Source of the DNA: Hyphomicrobiales bacterium
GTDB lineage: Bacteria > Pseudomonadota > Alphaproteobacteria > Rhizobiales > JAJFHB01
NCBI GenBank assembly: GCA_021775625.1
Contig: JAJFHM010000346.1
Coordinates: 1 to 39,273 of the forward strand
Direction of reading: 5' to 3'
DNA length: 39,273 nucleotides
A program made the translations under genes and the position numbers. The notes under the pieces were generated by a model. It did no database searches and had not been told where the DNA came from. It worked only from the letters and a program-made list of their open reading frames with translations. Positions 27,191 to 34,869 of this stretch are shown here, piece by piece (the first letter of the stretch is position 1; each line of letters opens with the position of its first letter).

Positions 27191-28015
27191 CTACGACTTG
27201 CGGACACCCGGTAGCAGCGGAGCCAGGACGTCGAAAAATCCTTCGAAATTGTCCCACGGCACCATATGGCCGGCGCCGGGTACCGACAGAATTGGAATTG
27301 CCGGATTGGCCGCCGCTAAATCCGCTGCAGCCTGGGCAGGAACGACAGGGCTGTCCGCGCCGCGCACAAGTGTCGCCGGGGGTGCGATCTGCGTCCAGTA
27401 TTCGAAAAAGTCCTCGGTCTGAAACCCCTCATGGGTTTCCACAACCGCCGTTTCATCACAGGTGGCCAAAATATCGGCGCGCAGTTGCAACTCGCGCTCC
27501 GGCCATTTGGGGTAAAAGCGCCGCACCTGCTCCACCGTGGTTCCCTGCTGGGCTTCATGCAACTGCGTCAGAAAGGCCTCGCGGTTCGTGGGGTAAGGTC
27601 CACGCCCGGGCCCTGAAACGGGCGGATCGACCAAAATCAGGTGGCCATGCCCGTGCAGCGCAAATCCGACCGCATAGGCGGCCGCGATCCGCGCACCAAG
27701 TGAATGGCCGATAATCGTGGGAGCCCCCAGTTCGAGCGCCGAAACAATCCCGTCGACGTCCGCGGCATAATCGGCGAGCCGGTAGTTTCCCGACGCAGCC
27801 ACGGTCGTCTTCCCCCTTCCCCGCAAATCTGGAACCACGACCCTGAAGCCCATGTCCGACAAGGCTACAGCGATGAAATCTGCCGTTGCCGCCGGGCTGG
27901 TGATCCCCGGCAAGATCAAAATGGTGCCCCGTCGAGCATCACCATATTCCAGAAGATGATGGCTCAGACCGTTGGCCTGGATGGTGTGGGAACGTCCCGA
28001 AACGGCTATGCTCAC
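27191..28015 (-). CDS. nicD: N-formylmaleamate deformylase (alpha/beta hydrolase)
   Basis: A 274-residue alpha/beta hydrolase matching recalled NicD in ILPGITSPA, LVDPPVSGPGRGPYP and GHMVPWDNFEGFF. The catalytic triad is visible as S105 in GHSLGAR, D130 in LVDPP and H250 in GAGHMVPW. The enzyme removes formate from N-formylmaleamate, the NicX product, giving maleamate. Translation starts at GTG and overlaps by 4 bp (GTGA) with the stop of the maleate isomerase fragment upstream, so it depends on that remnant's translation. It precedes nicX by 33 bp. Confidence 0.9.
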   Translation of the reverse strand: MSIAVSGRSHTIQANGLSHHLLEYGDARRGTILILPGITSPAATADFIAVALSDMGFRVVVPDLRGRGKTTVAASGNYRLADYAADVDGIVSALELGAPTIIGHSLGARIAAAYAVGFALHGHGHLILVDPPVSGPGRGPYPTNREAFLTQLHEAQQGTTVEQVRRFYPKWPERELQLRADILATCDETAVVETHEGFQTEDFFEYWTQIAPPATLVRGADSPVVPAQAAADLAAANPAIPILSVPGAGHMVPWDNFEGFFDVLAPLLPGVRKS

Positions 28016-28191
28016 GCGACCGCCTCCGCTTGCACCGGCAATGAGCCAAGGGCTAACCCTGCATCAGCAACCTCCGGGGCATGAAAAGTTGCCTCCCGCA
28101 CATTCCGCTCGGAATGTCGGCGCATCAGCTCCGGGATCTCGGTTTCCATCGTCGTGTTTGAACTGGGTACGATCAATCCGATGCGGTGCAT
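28012..28191 (-). pseudogene. nicE: Maleate isomerase N-terminal remnant (59 codons)
   Basis: This 59-residue ORF is too short for the supplied track. It begins MHRIGLIVPSSNTTMETEIP, the N-terminal signature of maleate isomerase (NicE, Asp/Glu racemase superfamily), and the likeness continues to about residue 37 (REATFH). The remaining 22 residues (APEVADAGLALGSLPVQAEA and three more) do not look like the next part of NicE. An intact enzyme has about 250 residues and two catalytic cysteines, none of which is present. It has a strong GGGAGG site 8 bp before the ATG, and its TGA overlaps the nicD start in GTGA. An in-frame internal deletion of a former nicE gene explains both ends. It may survive only to couple translation of nicD. 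Confidence 0.8.
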
Positions 28192-28225
28192 TCTGTAATC
28201 CTCCCTGTGCTGTCTCCATCCCGCT

Positions 28226-28879
28226 CTAGCCAGCCAACTGGAACAGGATCATGAGTGAAACCATCAGCGTCGCCGCACTCAAGGCGGCACACACCTTCGC
28301 CCAGAACTCGACAGCGGGCGCCGCCGTGCCGCGGGTTCCGACTGACAGTGTCTCGAGCGCATCTCGGCCGCGGCCGGGACGGGATGCTGCCCCCGTCGTC
28401 GGGCTCGCCACCGGGTGCAACTGTGTCTCACCGCCCAACAGCGCTTGTTCGAGATTTTCGGCGAATTCACCGGTCACCCGGTCCGCCTGCTTCGCGATGA
28501 CCTTTTGCCCGACACTGCCCAGGGCGCCCGCCAACGCGGCCTCGCCTTCAACGATGACATGTGTGATCCGATCGCCTGCCGGCTCAATCATTACTGTACT
28601 TGCCACCCGAAAATTTCCGATCGCGCCGCGCACCGCCTTGCCGGTCGAAGTGAACTGGATCCGCTCTTGATGGACTTTGTCGCTGATGTGCACCCTGGAT
28701 TCGAAGGTTGCGCTGAGCGGACCCAAATTCTGCCTCACACGAACCGATAAGGTATTGGCATCGACGATGGAGACACTTTCGATCCCGGGTATGCACTCGG
28801 CAACCAGGGCCGGTTGGTCGAAGAAAGTCCAAACCTTCGAAACGCTTTCGTTCACATCAAACTGTTGACGAAATTTCAC
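28226..28879 (-). CDS. coxG: CoxG-family SRPBCC protein with C-terminal membrane anchor
   Basis: A 217-residue protein with a START/SRPBCC domain over residues 1-150 (MKFRQQFDVNESVSKVWTFF, ACIPGIES-like stretch AECIPGIESV, and EGEAALAGALGSVGQKVI) typical of CoxG, then a proline/glycine-rich linker and one hydrophobic C-terminal helix. CoxG helps anchor carbon monoxide dehydrogenase-type molybdenum hydroxylases to the membrane and pass electrons to quinones. Its ATG overlaps the stop of the FAD subunit in ATGA, so the pair is coupled. This supports a membrane-linked hydroxylase that feeds the respiratory chain and not a soluble oxidase. Confidence 0.9.
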   Translation of the reverse strand: MKFRQQFDVNESVSKVWTFFDQPALVAECIPGIESVSIVDANTLSVRVRQNLGPLSATFESRVHISDKVHQERIQFTSTGKAVRGAIGNFRVASTVMIEPAGDRITHVIVEGEAALAGALGSVGQKVIAKQADRVTGEFAENLEQALLGGETQLHPVASPTTGAASRPGRGRDALETLSVGTRGTAAPAVEFWAKVCAALSAATLMVSLMILFQLAG

Positions 28880-29751
28880 GACGACACCTCGCTGGCGGCG
28901 GCTGCGCGTAGGTCTCTAAGAGTGCGCCTGAGATGCACCGTAACCAGATGCGTCCGGTACTGCTCGCTCGCCCGAATGTCGGTCTGCGGAGAAATCTCTG
29001 TGCCGGCGATTTCCGCAGCTTCGCCGATGTCCCCGTCGGTCAGATCCGAACCCTCCAGCCGCGCGGCTGCCTTGATGGCAAGAACCGGAGTTTCATCCAC
29101 ACCGCCCAACCCGATCCGAATATCTTGCCACTTACCCGAAGCCGATCGATTGCCGCAGACAGCAACCGACATGACCGCAAAATCATTGTGCCGTCGACAC
29201 ACCTCGTAAAAGGCGAAATGATCCGGATGCTTCGGAAAGGTGATTTGGGTGACCATTTCGCATGCGTCGATGGCAGGAAAGTAAGAGCCTTCATAAAAAT
29301 CCGGCATCGAAATTTCGCGCGCACCGTTTGCGCTGACAACCCGCACGCGGGCGCCCAACACCAACGCACCCAGCGGCATTTCGGCGGTTGGATCGCCCTG
29401 AGCGAGGCTTCCGCCAATGGTGCCTCGAGCGCGAACCTGGCGGTCGCCGACCCATCGCACCATCGCCGCAATCAGGGGCAGGCGGTGGGCAATGACCGGT
29501 GACGTCTCGATCGTATTGTAGCGCAACAGGGCGCCGAGGACCGTATCGTCGCCGTCGACATCAACACCATCGAGATTGGGAACGTGGTTGATATCCACCA
29601 GCGCCGGCGGCCGCCACAGGCGCATATTCATCATCGGCATCAGGCTTTGCCCACCAGCGAGGATGCGCGCGTCTCCGGAATAGTCGTCCAGCAACCGCAG
29701 GACCTCCTCCACCGACGCGGCCTTGTGATAGATGAAGTCCGCGCTCTTCAT
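28876..29751 (-). CDS. FAD-binding subunit of molybdenum hydroxylase (CoxM-type, HpdA component)
   Basis: A 291-residue FAD subunit. The track start at 29898 is rejected: family similarity begins at MKSADFIYHKAASVEEVLRL, and that ATG (29751) overlaps the upstream stop in ATGA. FAD-binding motifs are AGGQS at 32-36 and TIGGS at 111-115, in their normal positions. It accepts electrons from the [2Fe-2S] clusters of the fused subunit at 23143, which otherwise lacks a flavin partner. Gene order separates the two by CoxG, the nicE remnant, nicD and nicX. It is coupled by overlap to the ATP-grasp gene upstream and to coxG downstream. By recall it corresponds to one of the HpdA1-A4 subunits of Ensifer adhaerens HP1. 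Confidence 0.92.
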   Translation of the reverse strand: MKSADFIYHKAASVEEVLRLLDDYSGDARILAGGQSLMPMMNMRLWRPPALVDINHVPNLDGVDVDGDDTVLGALLRYNTIETSPVIAHRLPLIAAMVRWVGDRQVRARGTIGGSLAQGDPTAEMPLGALVLGARVRVVSANGAREISMPDFYEGSYFPAIDACEMVTQITFPKHPDHFAFYEVCRRHNDFAVMSVAVCGNRSASGKWQDIRIGLGGVDETPVLAIKAAARLEGSDLTDGDIGEAAEIAGTEISPQTDIRASEQYRTHLVTVHLRRTLRDLRAAAASEVSS

Positions 29752-30845
29752 GACTTCGAAGCGTCGGAGTTGGAAGCGGCGACCTTGACGCCCGACAATC
29801 GCGACAAGACGTGATCGACAGGTGATTTTGTGGCCGCGATCGGCCGGCTGGGTGATTTGCGGCTCCAGACCGTTTCGGGCCGGACCTGCAACACCCAAAG
29901 GTCGTCATCCGTCCCGATCGCCCACTCGATGTCCTGCGGCGCGCCACGGTCGGCCTCGATCCGTTTGCCCAGCTTTGCCAGAAACTGGATGTTCTCGTCG
30001 CTTAGACAGACCATCTCCTGGCGGGACGGCTCAATTGGCGCCAACCCGACCGTACCGGCGTCTGGTTTGAAGCGATACTCTTCGGTTTGCGTCGCGACTT
30101 GCCGCTTCAAAACATCAAAGGTCACCTTGTCGATGACGAACAGGCTTGGCGTGATGTCGCCCTTGACAACCCCCTCACCTAAACCCCAACACGCTTCGAA
30201 AACGATCTTGGAGCGGTCGCCGGTGAGAGGATCGAGCGTGAACATGACCCCCGCTGAGCGGGCCTGAACCATTTGCTGGACGCCGACGCACATCGCAATA
30301 TCACCCTGCGTGATCACGGTGTCTCCATCCCGCTGGTACGACAGGACTGTCTCGCTAAACATACCCGCCCAGCACATCCGCATATGCTTGAGCACGTCAT
30401 CTGCTCCCGAAATCCATAAGTAAGTCTCGTATTGGCCAGCGAAGCTGGCGCCCGCGAGATCCTCGGATTCACCGCTTGACCGGACGGCAACCGGCACGTT
30501 GGCGCATGCTGTGCGAACCTCCAATTCCGCATAGCTCTTTCGCACTGTTGCTTCCAGGTCGAGCGGCAAGTCTGCGGTCATAATCGTTTCGGTCAGATGG
30601 GCCGTTTCGGCCTGAATGTCAGCCAGGGCCAGACCGGGGACCGCCTGCCGCACACGCCTGGCCTCACCGACAAGTCCCGCAGCGTCCAGAAAGTCCCGAT
30701 ATGCCACGGTGGTGATGCCAAATCCCGGCGGCACCGCATAACCGGCCGCCATCGAGGTGGCCAGGCTCGAGAACTTGCCGCCCAATAGCGGATCCCCCGG
30801 CGCCGCGGCGTCGTCAAGCCATACGATGCGCGAAGCCGCGGTCAT
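29748..30845 (-). CDS. PEP synthase/PPDK-type ATP-grasp subunit (stand-alone N-terminal half)
   Basis: A 365-residue protein equivalent to the ATP-binding N-terminal half of phosphoenolpyruvate synthase or pyruvate phosphate dikinase. Visible motifs are LGGKFSSLATSMAAGYAVPPGF, VPVAVRSSGESEDLAGASFAG, VQARSAGVMFTLDPLTGD and DIEWAIG with the closing WVLQVRPET. It lacks the phosphohistidine and PEP-binding parts; the phosphohistidine lies in the neighbouring gene, joined by a 1-bp TAATG overlap. Size and split match the 40-kDa subunit of phenylphosphate synthase from Thauera, which with a 70-kDa partner phosphorylates phenol. Recalled HpdA of 3-hydroxypyridine degradation has the same component. 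A role in ATP-driven activation of the hydroxypyridine ring is inferred. Confidence 0.9.
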   Translation of the reverse strand: MTAASRIVWLDDAAAPGDPLLGGKFSSLATSMAAGYAVPPGFGITTVAYRDFLDAAGLVGEARRVRQAVPGLALADIQAETAHLTETIMTADLPLDLEATVRKSYAELEVRTACANVPVAVRSSGESEDLAGASFAGQYETYLWISGADDVLKHMRMCWAGMFSETVLSYQRDGDTVITQGDIAMCVGVQQMVQARSAGVMFTLDPLTGDRSKIVFEACWGLGEGVVKGDITPSLFVIDKVTFDVLKRQVATQTEEYRFKPDAGTVGLAPIEPSRQEMVCLSDENIQFLAKLGKRIEADRGAPQDIEWAIGTDDDLWVLQVRPETVWSRKSPSRPIAATKSPVDHVLSRLSGVKVAASNSDASKS

Positions 30846-32719
30846 TACCCCGACTTTTCAACTATGCGTACGAGCCCGACATTGCCGTCAACTTCGATAA
30901 TGTCGCCGGTCGAGATAAGTGTCGTGGCATACCCGGTTCCAACAACTGCGGGCAGGCCGTACTCGCGTGAGATAATGGCGGTATGGGCCATGATGCCTCC
31001 GACATCCGAGACGGCGGCAGAAATTTTCGGGAAGACGGGCGCCCAACTCGGCGCGGTGATGCGGCAAACCAGGATGTCGCCATCCTCGACTTCATAGAGC
31101 TGCTCGGTCGCGGTGATGACCTTTGCGCGGCCTTTGACCTTGCCGGCAGATGCCGCAACACCGCGCAACTGGTCGCTAGATGTCGTATCAACGCCAATCC
31201 ATTCATCGACCGTTTCCTGGGTGATGCCCCAAAGCATGATGGTGAGTGGTTCTGTAATCGTTTCGGGCGGCGTCCCAAGTGCCGGCGGCGGCGACCATTT
31301 CGCCAACACATCGCGAATGCCGCGCCGGCGTTCGATAATCGGGCGCCAGTAGATTTCGCCGCGCGATTGAGAGCCCGTCGCCCAGCCGATCAGCAGGTCA
31401 TAAAGCGCGTCGTAGATTTCATGACGATGCAGATAGAAAATATCTTCGCGATCGTCAAAGAAGTTGCGCGTGACGAATATGTCGCCCAATTCCCGAACCT
31501 TTGACCAGAAAATCGAATGGTGCCAGTGCTCCACATAAAAATTGTGGTCTTCGACAAAGGGGAACACCTTGCGGGTCAACGCGACCAGCCCGTCGAAGGC
31601 TTCGCGGTCCTCATCTGTTGGCAAGTGTTCGCGATACTCCGCGGTAACGCGTTCGCGCCGCGCGACGATCTTATCCAGCGGACGGCGCACGTCCTCACCG
31701 CGTTGCAACGCGGAGATGTAACCAGAAATCGCAGACAGCGGCAGCCGCAAATCGTCCATCCAGACCGGATCGGAATGCGTATATCCAGCTCCCGTTGAAT
31801 ACCAGAACCAGGGATCCTTCGCCGCTTCCAGGGCTTCCAGCCATTTTGGACCATTCTCGGCCTTGGCTATCGCGCCGAGAACGCTGTCAGGGGAATTTTG
31901 CCCCAAAATGACGTCGGCGACGTCCAGTTCGACGGCGAGCGCGGCCAGGCCACGCAACTCGTCGTCAGGCCTGAACAGCAAGATGTCGATACCCGACACC
32001 ATGTCCGTTATCGTCTGGTCGGTAATGCCAGGAAATGCGCTTTGGCAGAATTCGCGAAAAGTAAGATAGGCGCCGTAGCCCAGGTTGAGCATCTCGAAAT
32101 GGTAGGACCCCATCTCGAGCATATTCTCAATCATACGGCTGTATGAGGTCAAAAGATCGTAGGATGAATAAAGCCCCCGATGCGAGAAAACGTGCTTTTC
32201 GTGCTCGTATTCTGGCAACGGTTCGAATTCAATTGCCTTGAGCCGCTCGATGCAGTCCTTGGCTTTGTCTTTCCAGTTTTCGTAAATTTCGTCCCAATTT
32301 TCGAAATAGTGGCCGGCCCGAGACGCAAAGATCTCGCCTCGCTCGGCCAGTTTGTCAGGGTCCGTGACCGAATTGGGGCTGATATAGAGATAGCCGTTGA
32401 TGACACGGTGATCGATGCCCATCGCGGGCGGCACCGGCCAAACACGGTTCGACATCTGGCTGGCAGCAACCCACCAGTTCTCGGTCATTATGGTGTCGAA
32501 CGGATAGAGTGGCTCCGGATTGTGCATCCCGTCGAAAAACCAGAACTTCGATTCTTCCAGTTCCCGCCGTTCGGGGCTGATGTGCATGTAATAGGGATAA
32601 AGCTCCTGCCAGCCCGCGGCACCCTTCGGAGAGGCAATGTCGAATGGACTGGAGAAGCCGGATTTAGAGGTCGATGCTTTTGCATCGGGGGCCTTGCCGG
32701 AACTTTGATTATTGCCCAT
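30845..32719 (-). CDS. PEP-utilising phosphohistidine-domain subunit (phenylphosphate synthase-like, HpdA component)
   Basis: A 624-residue protein whose C-terminal end is the swivelling phosphohistidine domain of PEP synthase, GGIMAHTAIISRE with catalytic H579. The N-terminal 450 residues are rich in aromatic and charged residues (for example YFENWDEIYENWKDKAK) and resemble the substrate-binding region of the 70-kDa subunit of phenylphosphate synthase; no PEP-binding barrel is seen. Phosphate would move from ATP on the partner subunit to H579, then to an aromatic hydroxyl. It is the first gene of the long operon, with GGGAGA before the ATG, and lies downstream of the GntR gene and its palindromic operator. 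I place it with HpdA-type four-component 3-hydroxypyridine dehydrogenases; the match is by architecture and memory. Confidence 0.9.
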   Translation of the reverse strand: MGNNQSSGKAPDAKASTSKSGFSSPFDIASPKGAAGWQELYPYYMHISPERRELEESKFWFFDGMHNPEPLYPFDTIMTENWWVAASQMSNRVWPVPPAMGIDHRVINGYLYISPNSVTDPDKLAERGEIFASRAGHYFENWDEIYENWKDKAKDCIERLKAIEFEPLPEYEHEKHVFSHRGLYSSYDLLTSYSRMIENMLEMGSYHFEMLNLGYGAYLTFREFCQSAFPGITDQTITDMVSGIDILLFRPDDELRGLAALAVELDVADVILGQNSPDSVLGAIAKAENGPKWLEALEAAKDPWFWYSTGAGYTHSDPVWMDDLRLPLSAISGYISALQRGEDVRRPLDKIVARRERVTAEYREHLPTDEDREAFDGLVALTRKVFPFVEDHNFYVEHWHHSIFWSKVRELGDIFVTRNFFDDREDIFYLHRHEIYDALYDLLIGWATGSQSRGEIYWRPIIERRRGIRDVLAKWSPPPALGTPPETITEPLTIMLWGITQETVDEWIGVDTTSSDQLRGVAASAGKVKGRAKVITATEQLYEVEDGDILVCRITAPSWAPVFPKISAAVSDVGGIMAHTAIISREYGLPAVVGTGYATTLISTGDIIEVDGNVGLVRIVEKSG

Positions 32720-33239
32720 TTAATCTCCCTCACATGAGAATTTGTTTGTGGCCATTGCAACTTGAAAAGCAGCCAGATGCTTGGTTCAACGTCGTAACGC
32801 CCTCGCAACGTTGTTCGACGTCGAGTTGGCCGGTGTCGTGGATTTTACGCGCCCCATCAGCGCCGACCGCCGGCTTAGCGCAGAACGCCGTTTCGGTCGC
32901 GGCGATCCTCAGAGCCCGATTGGCTTCTGAGATAAATCTTATCGCGGTGAAATCGAAGGGAAGATCAGCAAAGAGGGTAGCGCACCAATCATCGCAGCGG
33001 GTGCGTTGTCCGCACCCTGAGCCCGGAGTGAATTGTCCAAAATCTTCCGATACCATCGTCTTGATCTTGCCGAAGCAACACCTGCAGCGGTGGAGCGTCT
33101 GTTACGTGGCCCATTTTGGTATTATGGTATACCATTGTAGCTCTGCGAACGCAATGCTCTGCACCGTTGTCGCCACGCCAGTGAGATTGGAACGCGTGGT
33201 CAAACAGTTGACGCTCGCACAAAAATTAACTCATCAGGA
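32720..33239. other. Non-coding region between gntR and the hydroxypyridine operon
   Basis: This 520-bp region carries the promoter of the operon. ORFs in it (for example a 108-codon minus-strand frame ending 10 bp before the kinase-subunit gene) have no recognisable motif and no good ribosome site, and are treated as chance. It holds a perfect 12-bp palindrome at 33124-33135 (separate entry) and a GATAA-ATC-TTATC inverted pair at 32931-32943 of unknown meaning. The region may contain decayed sequence, but I see no clear relic. Confidence 0.5.
33117..33135. promoter_or_regulatory. Candidate GntR operator ATGGTATACCAT with extra half-site
   Basis: ATGGTATACCAT (33124-33135) is a perfect 12-bp palindrome, with a further TGGTAT half-site at 33117. 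The TGGTnnACCA pattern is typical of FCD-type GntR regulators. It lies between the GntR gene and the start of the operon it probably controls, about 400 bp upstream of the first structural gene and about 105 bp past the gntR stop. Confidence 0.5.
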
Positions 33240-33926
33240 CTAAGCATCGTCAAGCTCTTTGAGACGCTCCAGCGCCATGCTGCTGGACTTTTCGATGTGC
33301 GACATCATCAACTTTTCTGCCCGTTCGGACTTACCGGAAGCAATGGCATCGAGTACAGCAGTGTGCTCTTTAAGCGCTCTCTTGAGTGTCGCACTTGAAT
33401 ATTTGTATCTCGAACGATAGGTGACGGTTACCGCCAGCACCTGCCGCACCAGAGTCAACAATAGCTGGCTTCCGGCGGCCGCCGCGATGGCTTCGTGAAA
33501 AGCCAGATCCGCCTGCGCCTGTTCGAGTGATGTTCCATCGGTTCCCAGCCGCTGCTGCGCGGCCAGCGCGTCAGCAACTCTGTCGAGCCCCTGGCGGTTT
33601 TGAGCAAGCGCCGCGCTGGCCGCGGCATGGGCTTCAAGCACCCGGCGGACCGAAAATATCTGAGCGATATCGCCGTAGGTGACGCGCCGCACGCGGGCGA
33701 AACGCCCAGGCTCCAGATCGACAAGCCCTTCGCCCTGCAGCGTGAACAATGCCTCGCGCACCGGGGTCCGGCTTACGCCGAGTTCCTTGGCGAGTTCGCG
33801 TTCCCGCAGCGGAGAGCCGGGCGCCAATACACCGCCCAATATTGCCTTGCGCAGTACTTGCGCCACACCTTCGCTGGTGCGCATGGCCATCGGCCCGTCA
33901 ATCAATCCTCCCAGCAAATCCGCCAT
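33240..33926 (-). CDS. GntR-family transcriptional regulator, FadR/FCD type
   Basis: A 228-residue regulator with an N-terminal winged helix (LRERELAKELGVSRTPVREAL) and a C-terminal FCD effector domain, where FHEAIAAAAG, HTAVLDAI and SHIEKS supply metal- or ligand-binding acids and histidines. The track start at 33983 is replaced by the ATG at 33926, which has GGAGGT at 7 bp. FCD regulators bind small organic acids, and a maleamate-pathway intermediate or hydroxypyridine would be a logical inducer. It stands directly upstream of the hydroxypyridine operon on the same strand, with a GntR-type palindrome between them. Confidence 0.92.
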   Translation of the reverse strand: MADLLGGLIDGPMAMRTSEGVAQVLRKAILGGVLAPGSPLRERELAKELGVSRTPVREALFTLQGEGLVDLEPGRFARVRRVTYGDIAQIFSVRRVLEAHAAASAALAQNRQGLDRVADALAAQQRLGTDGTSLEQAQADLAFHEAIAAAAGSQLLLTLVRQVLAVTVTYRSRYKYSSATLKRALKEHTAVLDAIASGKSERAEKLMMSHIEKSSSMALERLKELDDA

Positions 33927-34869
33927 TGGCGGCACCTCCAACGTCGTTCCCAACCAAAGCAGTGTTGTAAACGGTTCCGTCACATTAGCTGGGATGATTG
34001 ATGTTAAGCCAGCCGGTAATGTCGTTGGATGCAGAAAATTTCCTACTGTCGATACCGATTTCCTCCCTCAATCATTCAGCATGCGGTGTGGCTGTATTCT
34101 TGACTTCCACTCAGCTATTCACTCTTTCGCGCCAGTATCCCGAAAAACCCCTGTGTTCTTCGCGATATCTCCCCTGTTATGACGCGCACGTCCGCTGTTC
34201 TGCAGAAAAACAGAAAAGTGGGGTCTTGGAGCACAAGGCATTGATATTGCGATGAAATTCAGAGAGCCAAGGCGGCCATTGGCCGTGGCCTCCCTGTTTT
34301 GAGGCCAATACCGCAAAGAATGCCCTGTTTCCGGGAGGTTAGAGATGTTTCGTCCCTGAAATACAGCTTAGTGGGGGTGACTGGTGGTGCAGGTAGTCTT
34401 GAGCGAACCCGTCTCCGCTACACCATTCGCTGATACACGGAAATATACAGGTGAAAATCGCGAACTCAAACACTCTTGGTTAATAATCGCCAAAAATATC
34501 TCCGCAATAACAGAGGCTTAAGGCACGAATTCCCTCAAGACTCGAACAAGGAATTTATGCCGTCGAACAAGGATCTTACTGACGATAACAGGATAACGCA
34601 TGGTGGATCGAGGAATACTGCAACGACCTTGCAATAGGTTCAAATCCGGGGCAGCCCCCGCCTTTACCGAACATCGTTGATATGGGCGAGACAACCCGCC
34701 CATGCGGTTCAGACGGAGGTCCGCCCTTCATCCTATTAGCATCTTAGGGTCAGGACCCATGAACACGGCGGCAGAGCTGAGTTCCACGGCCATGCCACGG
34801 CGGTGTTCGGAACTCTGAAATCGGCACTGTAGCCATATCTGAAAAATTGGAGCCGGATTGTTCCTCTGA
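33927..34869. other. Long non-coding region with hairpins, possible decayed insertion
   Basis: This 943-bp region has no credible gene; short ORFs lack ribosome sites and motifs. Composition is more AT-rich near 34400-34600 than the neighbouring genes. Visible structures are a hairpin with arms ATGGGCG/CGCCCAT (34682-34703), a GGGGCAGCCCC element at 34648-34658, GGGTCAGGACCC at 34747-34758, and a T-loop-like GGTTCAAATCC at 34637-34647 that does not extend into a tRNA. The string suggests a decayed mobile element or attachment-site scar, but no transposase or terminal repeats were found. Confidence 0.4.
34682..34703. repeat. Inverted repeat ATGGGCG-N8-CGCCCAT
   Basis: A perfect 7-bp stem with an 8-nt loop lies in the long non-coding region downstream of the cyclase gene ending at 34870. 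It could terminate that minus-strand gene, although it lies about 170 bp past the stop, or belong to an old mobile element. No U run follows. Confidence 0.4.

Noticed and set aside
29752-29898. 49-residue N-terminal extension of the FAD subunit ORF
   Set aside because: It overlaps the upstream ATP-grasp gene. Family similarity starts at MKSADF, where an ATGA overlap is found.
32931-32943. GATAAATCTTATC inverted pair as a fourth copy of the TTATC-N4-GATAA operator
   Set aside because: The arms are in reversed order and the spacing is 3 bp, so it is not the same site and may be chance.
32730-33056. 108-codon minus-strand ORF just upstream of the kinase-subunit gene
   Set aside because: It has no recognisable motif and no ribosome site, and it lies in the promoter region next to the GntR-type palindrome.
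34637-34660. GGTTCAAATCC followed by GGGGCAGCCCCC, resembling a tRNA or tmRNA 3' end
   Set aside because: The T stem does not pair beyond two or three bases, and no acceptor, D arm or anticodon arm can be drawn around it.
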